Source: CBDUBS01 sp965365445 (GTDB lineage Bacteria; Bacteroidota; Rhodothermia; Rhodothermales; DASSAV01). From it: DNA of 11,793 bases. This document shows positions 1-6,614 of this stretch, one piece after another; the first letter of the stretch is position 1, and each line of letters opens with the position of its first letter. The stretch is from assembly GCA_965365445.1 (NCBI GenBank), contig CBDUBS010000105.1, forward strand, positions 1 through 11,793. The letters run 5' to 3'. The notes under the pieces were generated by a model. It saw only the letters and a list, made by a program, of their open reading frames with translations, searched no databases and was not told the origin of the DNA. A program made the position numbers and the translations under genes.

Positions 1-1527
1 GTGATCGATCGGCTGGACTATCTCGAAAGGCTGGGAGTCAATACACTGTACCTCAATCCGGTATTCTACGCCCGGTCTCTGCACAAGTACGACGGTAATA
101 CGTTCCATCATGTCGACCCGTACTTTGGGCCGGACCCTGAAGGGGATTTCAGGCTGATGGCAGAGGAAACCAGCAATCCCGCCACGTGGCATATGACGGC
201 GGCGGACCGATTATTTTTCGAGTTGATCGATAAGGCGCACAGACGCGGTCTGCGGGTCATTATAGACGGGGTTTTCAATCATACCGGTAGGGATTTCTTC
301 GCTTTCCAGGATTTGCGGGAAAAACAGTCGGCATCGGCGTACCGGGACTGGTACATCGTTGAGGACCTCGATGACCCCTCCACGGCGGCTAACGAGTTCA
401 AATACAAAGGATGGTGGGGCGTCGAATCGCTTCCCGTGTTTGCCGATACGGAGGACGGAACGGACCTGCATCCCGGTCCCAAAAAGTACGTAATGGATGC
501 AACGGCCCGATGGATGGACCCGAACGGCGACGGCGATCCCTCCGACGGGATCGACGGCTGGCGCCTGGATGTCGCTAACGAAGTGCCCATCCGTTTCTGG
601 GCGGACTGGAACCGGCACGTACGCGAACTCAATCCGGAAGCTTATACCGTCACGGAAATCTGGGATGACGCCGCCGGTTTTATCGAGGAAGGTGGTTTCT
701 CGGCAACGATGAACTACCACGGTTTCGCTTTTCCCGTAAAAGGTTTTCTGATAGATCGGAGAATGACCCCGGGCCGCTTTGCGGAAGAGATCACCGGAAG
801 GCAGGAAGGATATCCGGAAGCTGTCCGTTATGCCAACCAGAACTTGATCGACTCGCACGATACACCTCGGCTGGCCTCCATGATCGTCAACGCACCGACG
901 GGCGATTACGAGCAGCCTGCCCGGTATGATTATGATGTTGGCCTTGTATCGCCGCGCCATACCGATGCCTACGACGTGCGGAGGCCCAACGGTCGGGAGC
1001 GACGGATCCAGCGCCTCGTCGCCCTGTTCCAGATGACGGGCGTAGGCGCCCCCATGATTTATTACGGAACGGAAGCAGGCATGTGGGGCGGCGATGATCC
1101 GGATGACCGGATGCCGATGCTCTGGCCCGATATGACCTATCAGCCACAGGCCGGGCATCCACGCGGTCTATCCAGGCCGGTCGATCCCGTAACCTTCGAT
1201 TCTTCGCTATTGCGCTTTTACCAGGAAATCATCGGACTGCGGAAAGAATATACCGCATTCCGCCGGGGCGCTTTCGAGGTGTTGCATACGGATGACGAGG
1301 CCGGCTTGTTTGGCTTTGGTCGAAGGTATGGCCGGGACGCCCTCATCGTTGTACTCAACCGGAGCGAGCACATTCAGCCGGTCCGTTTTCGTCTGGATAA
1401 TGCCTACAAAGGGGCGTATCGGTTTTTGTACGCGACGGAAGCGAACCCCGTGGAGGTGACCGAATCATCCGATGAGATCGTATTCGAGGCGCCCCCCCTC
1501 ACAGGGGTCGTACTGATTAGGAAATGA
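1..1527 (+). CDS. GH13 alpha-glucan hydrolase (neopullulanase/cyclomaltodextrinase-like), 5' partial
   Basis: This glycoside hydrolase family 13 enzyme cleaves alpha-1,4 (possibly alpha-1,6) glucosidic bonds of maltodextrins, cyclodextrins or pullulan. All four GH13 signature regions are visible, numbered from the first codon in the window: DGVFNH at 89-94, GWRLDVANE at 186-194 with nucleophile D190, VTEIWD with acid/base E219, and DSHDTPR with D287. The NGDGDPSDG stretch just before region II is typical of the neopullulanase/cyclomaltodextrinase group. Residues from about 415 to 508 form the C-terminal beta domain. The sequence begins directly in barrel strand one (LDYLERLGVNTLYLNPVF). Relatives usually have an N-terminal CBM34-like domain of 100 or more residues before this point, so the GTG at position 1 is probably an internal valine and the true start lies upstream. 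The stop overlaps the start of the binding-protein gene (ATGA), implying one operon. Whether it acts in the periplasm or cytoplasm cannot be told without the N-terminus. The family is certain; the exact specificity is not. Confidence 0.93.
   Translation: MIDRLDYLERLGVNTLYLNPVFYARSLHKYDGNTFHHVDPYFGPDPEGDFRLMAEETSNPATWHMTAADRLFFELIDKAHRRGLRVIIDGVFNHTGRDFFAFQDLREKQSASAYRDWYIVEDLDDPSTAANEFKYKGWWGVESLPVFADTEDGTDLHPGPKKYVMDATARWMDPNGDGDPSDGIDGWRLDVANEVPIRFWADWNRHVRELNPEAYTVTEIWDDAAGFIEEGGFSATMNYHGFAFPVKGFLIDRRMTPGRFAEEITGRQEGYPEAVRYANQNLIDSHDTPRLASMIVNAPTGDYEQPARYDYDVGLVSPRHTDAYDVRRPNGRERRIQRLVALFQMTGVGAPMIYYGTEAGMWGGDDPDDRMPMLWPDMTYQPQAGHPRGLSRPVDPVTFDSSLLRFYQEIIGLRKEYTAFRRGAFEVLHTDDEAGLFGFGRRYGRDALIVVLNRSEHIQPVRFRLDNAYKGAYRFLYATEANPVEVTESSDEIVFEAPPLTGVVLIRK
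1524..1527 (+). promoter_or_regulatory. ATGA stop/start overlap (translational coupling)
   Basis: The stop codon TGA of the hydrolase (1525-1527) overlaps the ATG of the binding-protein gene (1524-1526). A ribosome ending the first gene can restart at the second without a strong Shine-Dalgarno sequence. This fixes the binding-protein start and shows the two genes share a transcript. Confidence 0.75.
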
Positions 1528-2765
1528 GATACCTGATGCATGGCCGGCTGCCTGACCTGATCCTGCTCGTTGCACTTGTTCTGTCGGCATGTGCTTCCGA
1601 TGACCGGCGCATACACATCAAAATATGGCATCAAAAAATAGGCGCCGAACGGGCGTTTTTCGAGGAAGCCGTGCGCGAATACAACGCCAGGCACGACGAT
1701 CGTGTGGTTGAAGTGTTGTATCGCGAAACGGAGGAGATGCGCAACCTGTTTATCGTAGCGTCCGTCGGCGGACAGGGGCCGGATGTCGTTTTTGGTCCCT
1801 CCGATAATGTATCCCTGTTCGTGCTCACGGAATCGATCCTGCCGATTGATCGGGTAATGCGTCCGGAATTCCTTTCGCAGTTCAGCAACGAGGGGATCAT
1901 CGAGTGGAAAGGTGAGCCCTGGATGCTGGCGGATCAGGTAGGTAATCATCTCGCCTTCGTGTACAATACGGAACTCATCCCCGATCCCCCGGAGACGACG
2001 GACGAGCTCATCGACGTACTTCGGAGTCTCACGGCGGATGATAACAGGGACGGTCGGATTGATCGGTATGGCCTGACCTGGAACTACACCGAGCCGTTCT
2101 TTTTCATCCCCTTTTTGTCCGGGTACGGGGGCAGCGTCATGGACGACCAGGGACGCCCGACGCTCGATACGGAAGCCACCGTAAAAGCCATTCAATTCGT
2201 TCTGGATTTGCGGGATAAATACGGCGTCATTCCGAAAGAAAGTGATTACAACGTAGCCGAGACGCTGTTCAAGGAAAAGCGGGCCGCCAGCATAATTAAC
2301 GGACCATGGGCATGGGACGGGTACGCTACCGCCGGCGTAGATTATTTCCTGGCTCCCATTCCCCGCATCTCCGAAACCGGCCTCTGGGCTGCCCCCTATA
2401 TTTCAGCCAAGGGGTACTCCATCAACGCGAATGTCCCGGCCGAACGTTTCCCCTACGTTCGCGACCTGCTGGAATATCTGACGGGTGCGGAGATGCAGAC
2501 CCGCATGGCCGTACAACTCGCTACGATTCCAGTGATCGATTCGGTCAGGGTAGCGCCTGAGGTGCGAAACAACCCTATCTTGCAAGCTTCCCTGAGGCAG
2601 ATCGAAGTTGGACGGCCAATGCCGCTTGCACCGGAAATGCGTCAGGTATGGGACGGGATGCGCGGACCCTACCAGCTTGTCATGAATGGCGCCGTCAGTG
2701 CGGAAGAAGGAGCCCGGCTCATGCAACGTGAAGTCGAAAAACGCATCAGGGATACGTTTTTATAG
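1524..2765 (+). CDS. malE: Maltodextrin-type ABC transporter solute-binding lipoprotein (MalE family)
   Basis: This 413-residue CUT1-family solute-binding protein is the capture component of a sugar ABC importer. Residues 1-23 form a lipoprotein signal: a short basic start, a hydrophobic run, and the lipobox L20-S21-A22-C23, so the mature protein is lipid-anchored at C23. The mature part opens with the usual first strand (IHIKIWHQ). It carries the MalE-like signature NGPWAWDGY at 259-267, followed by the APIP strand that lines the sugar cleft. The length is normal for the family. The ATG overlaps the stop of the GH13 gene by four bases, with only a weak AGGAA just upstream, so translational coupling is likely. 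Maltodextrin as ligand is inferred from the hydrolase and the MalF/MalG partners; the protein alone supports only sugar or oligosaccharide. Residues after the cysteine are A-S-D-D-R-R. This acidic stretch resembles the surface-export signals of some Bacteroidota lipoproteins, although a periplasmic position is what an ABC importer needs. Confidence 0.9.
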   Translation: MRYLMHGRLPDLILLVALVLSACASDDRRIHIKIWHQKIGAERAFFEEAVREYNARHDDRVVEVLYRETEEMRNLFIVASVGGQGPDVVFGPSDNVSLFVLTESILPIDRVMRPEFLSQFSNEGIIEWKGEPWMLADQVGNHLAFVYNTELIPDPPETTDELIDVLRSLTADDNRDGRIDRYGLTWNYTEPFFFIPFLSGYGGSVMDDQGRPTLDTEATVKAIQFVLDLRDKYGVIPKESDYNVAETLFKEKRAASIINGPWAWDGYATAGVDYFLAPIPRISETGLWAAPYISAKGYSINANVPAERFPYVRDLLEYLTGAEMQTRMAVQLATIPVIDSVRVAPEVRNNPILQASLRQIEVGRPMPLAPEMRQVWDGMRGPYQLVMNGAVSAEEGARLMQREVEKRIRDTFL

Positions 2766-2788
2766 TCTCAGGCGAGGGCGGAAAAGAC

Positions 2789-3787
2789 ATGCTGGAACCA
2801 GCGCAGGAAGTGGCCGGTCTGGAGGCCGGGCGGAAGGCGAAGGTGGATTCGGCCACTGGGAAAACAGGATCGCCCGAATCACCGGCTGCGGTATCCAGGC
2901 ATGGAGCCATCCGCACCAATCTTTTTCTTCTGGTTCTGCTCGGCCCTACCGTACTCATCGTGCTGGCGGTGGTAGCGTATCCGTTTTTGTACAACGTGGC
3001 GCTGTCACTCTCCAACATGAACATTTATCACATCCGTGACTGGCGCATCATCGGGTTCGAACAGTACCTGGCCGTGCTGGTAGAGCCGACCTTCTGGTCC
3101 ATTTTTCTCAAAACCATATTGTGGACACTGGTTAATGTGGTTTTCCACGTAGGTTTAGGAGTGTTTCTCGCCGTCGTTCTCCATCAGAAGTTCGTCGTAG
3201 GGAAGCCCGCCTGGCGCGTGTTGCTCATCCTGCCCTGGGCGTTGCCGCAATACATTACCGCGCTAACGTGGCGCAGTATGTTCAACTTCGAGTATGGCGA
3301 AATCAATATCCTGCTTACGCGGTATCTATCCCTGCCGCCTGTAGAATGGCTGACGTCTCCCTTTGAAGCCTTCATGGCGGCCGTCCTGACGAACATCTGG
3401 CTCGGTTTCCCCTTCATGATGGTGATTGCGCTGGGCGGCCTCCAGTCGATCCCGACCGAACTGTATGAAGCGGCCGACGTGGACGGCGCCTCGGCCTGGC
3501 GGAAATTCTGGACGATAACCGCCCCGTTGCTGCGGCCGGTCATGATACCGGCAATAACCCTGGGCGTGGTATGGACGTTCAACAATATCAACGTCGTGTG
3601 GCTGGTTTCCAATGGCGGCGAGCCCAACGACCAGACTCACATACTGGTATCGTACGTCTACGAGGCCGCATTTTCGATGTACCGCTTCGGATGGGCCGCC
3701 GCCCTTTCGATGATCATCTTTTTTATCCTTTTTGTTTTTACGCAAACGTTTCTCAGGAGCACAAAAGCGACGGAGGCGGCCTATTAG
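2789..3787 (+). CDS. malF: Maltose/maltodextrin ABC transporter permease, MalF type
   Basis: This 332-residue inner-membrane permease is one half of a CUT1 sugar ABC channel. After a hydrophilic tail of about 45 residues, the first membrane helix runs from about residue 48 to 72. Several more hydrophobic segments follow, about six in total. The cytoplasmic EAA loop, which docks the ATPase, is clear: E227-A-A-D-V-D-G233, continuing to the FWTITAPLLRP stretch. The protein is much shorter than E. coli MalF (514 residues) because it lacks the large periplasmic P2 insertion, as in many Gram-positive and thermophile relatives. The ATG lies 23 bases after the binding-protein stop, with a GA-rich stretch (GGCGAGGGCGG, 2771-2781) as a possible ribosome site. 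The next in-frame ATG falls beyond the first helix, so this start or a nearby GTG is needed. The permease family is firm. The maltodextrin substrate is inferred from the neighbours. No ATPase gene is present here. Confidence 0.9.
   Translation: MLEPAQEVAGLEAGRKAKVDSATGKTGSPESPAAVSRHGAIRTNLFLLVLLGPTVLIVLAVVAYPFLYNVALSLSNMNIYHIRDWRIIGFEQYLAVLVEPTFWSIFLKTILWTLVNVVFHVGLGVFLAVVLHQKFVVGKPAWRVLLILPWALPQYITALTWRSMFNFEYGEINILLTRYLSLPPVEWLTSPFEAFMAAVLTNIWLGFPFMMVIALGGLQSIPTELYEAADVDGASAWRKFWTITAPLLRPVMIPAITLGVVWTFNNINVVWLVSNGGEPNDQTHILVSYVYEAAFSMYRFGWAAALSMIIFFILFVFTQTFLRSTKATEAAY
3772..3776 (+). promoter_or_regulatory. GGAGG ribosome-binding site for malG inside the end of malF
   Basis: A perfect GGAGG lies in the last codons of the malF-type gene, 13 bases before the ATG at 3790. 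The spacing is a little long, but the site supports 3790 as the malG start over earlier in-frame codons that fall inside malF. Confidence 0.5.
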
Positions 3788-3789
3788 CC

Positions 3790-4632
3790 ATGGAAAAAAA
3801 CAGGATTGGCCGGGTCCTTGGGATGGTTGGCGCCTACGCCGTGCTTTTGCTTTTTGTCGCCGTATCTGTTTTTCCCGTAACGCGCATCTTTACCGTTTCG
3901 CTGCGCCCCGGAGATCGATTGCTTTCGACCACGTTAAATCTGATCCCGGAAAACGCCACACTGGACAACTTCCGCGTACTGCTCACGGAAACGCCCTTTC
4001 TTCGCTGGATGCTCAACTCCGTCCTGGTCTCGCTCGTGGTGACGATCACGGGGGTAGCCCTTGCCTCTACCGCCGGTTATGCGCTATCGCGCTATTCCTT
4101 TCGGGGGCGCGGGTCCATGTTGAGCGGGCTGCTCATTACACAGATGTTTCCGGCGACCATGCTGCTTCTTCCTCTGTACGTCGTGCTCATCAACCTGGGC
4201 TTGCTGAACTCGTACCTGGGCATCGTCATTATCTACACGGCCACGGCCCTGCCGTTCTGCGTCTGGCAAATGAAGGGCTACTACGATACCATTCCGATGG
4301 CTCTGGAAGAGGCCGCCCGTATAGATGGTTGCGGTCCGTGGCAGGCGTTTTATCTCGTCGTGTTTCCCCTGGCCGCCCCGGCCCTGGTGATAACCGCCCT
4401 GTTTTCCTTTATGACGGCGTGGAATGAGTACGTGGTGGCGAACGTGGTGCTTCAGGAAGCGGACATGTTCACGCTTCCCCTGGGCCTGAAGCTCTTCCAG
4501 GCCAGCCTGGCTACACAATGGGGTTTATATGCCGCAGGCGCCCTGATCGTGTCTGTGCCGGTCGTAGTGCTGTTTCTCGCGCTGAGCCGTTACCTGATTT
4601 CCGGGCTTACTCTGGGATCGGTGAAAGGTTGA
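3790..4632 (+). CDS. malG: Maltose/maltodextrin ABC transporter permease, MalG type
   Basis: This 280-residue inner-membrane permease pairs with the MalF-type protein to form the sugar channel. It has about six hydrophobic helices, the first at about residues 11-30 (AYAVLLLFVAVSVFPV). The ATPase-docking EAA loop is E174-A-A-R-I-D-G180, followed by the FYLVVFPLAAPAL stretch. The C-terminus (RYLISGLTLGSVKG) closely follows the MalG pattern ending in GLTxGxVKG, which in E. coli contacts MalK. The length is normal for the family. The frame is open upstream to 3571, but that extension would overlap malF by more than 200 bases and has no membrane-protein character. The ATG at 3790 begins just before the first helix, two bases after the malF stop, with GGAGG upstream, and is clearly preferable. 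It is the last gene of the packed cassette. A strong terminator is not visible after it, so read-through into the receptor gene is possible. Confidence 0.93.
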   Translation: MEKNRIGRVLGMVGAYAVLLLFVAVSVFPVTRIFTVSLRPGDRLLSTTLNLIPENATLDNFRVLLTETPFLRWMLNSVLVSLVVTITGVALASTAGYALSRYSFRGRGSMLSGLLITQMFPATMLLLPLYVVLINLGLLNSYLGIVIIYTATALPFCVWQMKGYYDTIPMALEEAARIDGCGPWQAFYLVVFPLAAPALVITALFSFMTAWNEYVVANVVLQEADMFTLPLGLKLFQASLATQWGLYAAGALIVSVPVVVLFLALSRYLISGLTLGSVKG

Positions 4633-4716
4633 CATGCGCAGGTGGAGATCAATAGATCGCAAGATATCTGTACCTGAGGAGCCCATTACCGGTTTCGACG
4701 TTAGAGAAGGCCCCGC
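4633..4716 (+). other. Leader between malG and the TonB-dependent receptor gene
   Basis: These 84 bases hold no convincing terminator hairpin with a T run and no clear TAnnTTTG or sigma70-type promoter, so the receptor may be transcribed from the sugar operon. Two things are visible. AGAT occurs three times at an exact eight-base step (4646, 4654, 4662), the last as the palindrome AGATATCT. A 54-codon reading frame begins with ATG at 4634 and ends inside the receptor gene; it resembles nothing I know and is probably chance. Confidence 0.35.
4705..4710 (+). promoter_or_regulatory. AGAAGG ribosome-binding site candidate for the receptor
   Basis: AGAAGG lies six bases before the GTG at 4717, a good spacing. 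The alternative ATG at 4747 has no comparable site upstream. The site therefore favours the GTG start, although both starts leave a workable signal peptide. Confidence 0.45.
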
Positions 4717-6591
4717 GTGCGCTTTCTTAACCAGATCGGATCGTCCATGTATCCTGTACTTAGAAGCCTTCCAGGTTTCATTCTTTGTTGTATGCTAACG
4801 CTTTCCGGCATGGCGCAGGATGCCGCGCTGGATACGAGCCGAGTTTATGAACTGGGCCCCGTGGTGGTCACCGGTACGGGGGTTGAGGTAGCCCGAAAAA
4901 ACCTCCCCCTTACCATTTCTACCGTTGAGGAGTCGGAAATACGGAGAAGCAGTGAGTCCAACCTGTTGCCTATCCTTAGCGGGCGCGTGCCCGGGGTGTT
5001 CGTGACGGAACGCGGCGTCACCGGCTTCGGTGTCGCCAACGGAGCCGCCGGTCAGATCAGCATCCGGGGCGTCGGGTCGAGCCCGAACACGCAGGTGCTC
5101 GTGCTCATCGACGGCCACCCTCAGTTCATGGGCTTGATGGGGCATCCCCTGGCTGATACGTATGTGGCCTCCGAAGCCGCGCGGGTCGAGGTGGTGCGCG
5201 GCCCGGCCTCCATTCTGTACGGCACCGGCGCGATGGGCGGGGTTATCAATGTGATTACGCGGACCCAGCACCGCGAGGGAGCTTCTGCTTCGGGGCGGCT
5301 CTCCTATGGGTCATACGGTACGTATAAATACAGCGCCGGGGCTGGATACCGTCAGGGCTCCGGATACGTAATCGGTTCGCTTGGTCACGACCGCACCGAC
5401 GGCCACCGGCCGGCATCCGACTTCGACGTAACCAATGGGTACCTGAAAGCCGGGGTGGGGCTCCATCCCGGTCTGGAGTTGACGGCGGATGCCGGGTTGT
5501 CGTCTTACAAATCGGTAGACCCCGGGCCGGTAACGAATCCCTTTCCGGACGGCGATCACTGGGTGGACATCGTTCGGGGGCGAGCGTCCGTCTCTCTGGA
5601 AAACGACTGGAAGCGATCGGAGGGAGCCCTGCGCCTTTTTTACAGCTTCGGCGACCACGAAATTTTCGACGGCTTCCTCTCGGACGACATGAACGTGGGC
5701 CTCATGCTGTATCAAGGAGTGCATCTCCGGGAGGGCACAGTGGTTACCCTCGGCGCAGATTACAAGTGGTACGGCGGCAAGGCGATGAATGAGATTTCCG
5801 GCATAGACTGGGGCGAGCACCATATCGCCGAAACCGCCGCATATGCCCTGCTCCAGCAATCGCTTCTGGACCGCATCGTCATCCATGCAGGGGTGCGGCT
5901 CGAAGATCACTCGCTCTATGGGACGGAGGCGGCGCCGCAGGTCGGCTTATCCCTCCACGTAACCGAAGCCGTTACGGTGAAAGGATCGGTTGCGCGCGGC
6001 TTTCGGAGCCCAACGATCCGGGAATTATACCTGTTTCCGGCCCCCAATAGGGACCTCGAACCGGAGAGGATGTGGAATTACGAAACGGGACTGCTGATCC
6101 TGCGCCCGACGTGGAACATGGAGTTGACCGGTTTCATCAGCGAAGGGTCGAACCTGATTCAGGTGGAAGGGCGCTTCCCCTCCCTTTCGACCCGCAATTC
6201 CGGATCGTTTGCACACCGGGGAATCGAATGGGAAGGAGGATATAGGGTGTCGCCTTCGCTGCGGCTGGCTTCGAGCTACAGCTATCTGCATATGGATCGG
6301 CCGGTTACGGCGGCGCCGGCTCATCAAGGGTTTGCCGAGGTCGTATACACACGTGGAATGGTTTCTCTCGGGGTGCAGGCCCGGCATATCCGCGAGCTCT
6401 ACTCCAGGGTAATTCCCGAGCCGGTGAAGAACTCGTATACCTTGCTCGATGCGGGCCTGACCCTGCGGCCGACGCGGTTCCTCGACGTATTTGTGCGGGG
6501 GGAGAACCTGCTCGACAGGGAGTACGAAATCAACTTCGCCTATCCCATGCCGGGTGCGATGATCTTTACCGGTATTCAGGTACGGTATTGA
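4717..6591 (+). CDS. TonB-dependent outer-membrane receptor (BtuB/siderophore-receptor type, not SusC)
   Basis: This 624-residue outer-membrane transporter is driven by TonB-ExbBD. A signal peptide covers residues 1-34, with likely cleavage after M32-A-Q34. A TonB-box-like segment follows (ELGPVVVTGT, 45-54), then the plug domain at about 55-175, ending in the conserved VEVVRGPASILYG (157-169) and GGVINVITR. The rest is the 22-strand barrel, with the conserved ARGFRSPTIRELY segment near residues 426-438. The C-terminus NLLDREYEINF...VRY ends in tyrosine, the usual signal for barrel insertion. At about 620 residues, and without the N-terminal carboxypeptidase-like domain or a SusD partner, it is not a SusC glycan importer. 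It resembles vitamin or metal-complex receptors of Bacteroidota. Its place 84 bases after malG suggests a role in maltodextrin entry, but the family resemblance argues for another ligand; the substrate is open. GTG at 4717 is chosen for its AGAAGG site; ATG at 4747 (residue 11) is the alternative. Confidence 0.92.
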   Translation: MRFLNQIGSSMYPVLRSLPGFILCCMLTLSGMAQDAALDTSRVYELGPVVVTGTGVEVARKNLPLTISTVEESEIRRSSESNLLPILSGRVPGVFVTERGVTGFGVANGAAGQISIRGVGSSPNTQVLVLIDGHPQFMGLMGHPLADTYVASEAARVEVVRGPASILYGTGAMGGVINVITRTQHREGASASGRLSYGSYGTYKYSAGAGYRQGSGYVIGSLGHDRTDGHRPASDFDVTNGYLKAGVGLHPGLELTADAGLSSYKSVDPGPVTNPFPDGDHWVDIVRGRASVSLENDWKRSEGALRLFYSFGDHEIFDGFLSDDMNVGLMLYQGVHLREGTVVTLGADYKWYGGKAMNEISGIDWGEHHIAETAAYALLQQSLLDRIVIHAGVRLEDHSLYGTEAAPQVGLSLHVTEAVTVKGSVARGFRSPTIRELYLFPAPNRDLEPERMWNYETGLLILRPTWNMELTGFISEGSNLIQVEGRFPSLSTRNSGSFAHRGIEWEGGYRVSPSLRLASSYSYLHMDRPVTAAPAHQGFAEVVYTRGMVSLGVQARHIRELYSRVIPEPVKNSYTLLDAGLTLRPTRFLDVFVRGENLLDREYEINFAYPMPGAMIFTGIQVRY

Positions 6592-6599
6592 TGCGACCG

Positions 6600-6614
6600 C
6601 CTGACGGAATCAGG
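6600..6614. terminator. Short dyad between convergent genes, possible weak bidirectional terminator
   Basis: CCTGA (6600-6604) and TCAGG (6610-6614) can pair around a five-base loop exactly where the receptor and the dehydrogenase genes converge. The right arm includes the dehydrogenase stop codon. The stem has only five pairs and no T run follows on either strand, so termination is only a possibility. Confidence 0.2.

Noticed and set aside
211..1158. A 315-codon minus-strand frame opposite the GH13 gene
   Set aside because: The plus strand carries all four GH13 catalytic regions here. The antisense product shows no known motif and has no operon context.
1404..2195. A 263-codon minus-strand frame opposite the GH13/binding-protein junction
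   Set aside because: It crosses two well-supported plus-strand genes, has no ribosome site that I can see, and no recognisable domain.
3571..3789. Earlier start for the MalG-type gene
   Set aside because: The upstream extension overlaps the malF-type coding region, translates to a charged non-family sequence and lacks support. ATG at 3790 sits just before the first membrane helix with GGAGG upstream.
3732..4427. A 231-codon plus-strand frame inside malG
   Set aside because: It is out of frame with the well-supported MalG-type protein, and its Arg/Ser/His-rich translation has no membrane helices.
4634..4798. A 54-codon plus-strand reading frame between malG and the receptor
   Set aside because: It overlaps the receptor start in another frame, has no clear ribosome site of its own and resembles no known small protein.
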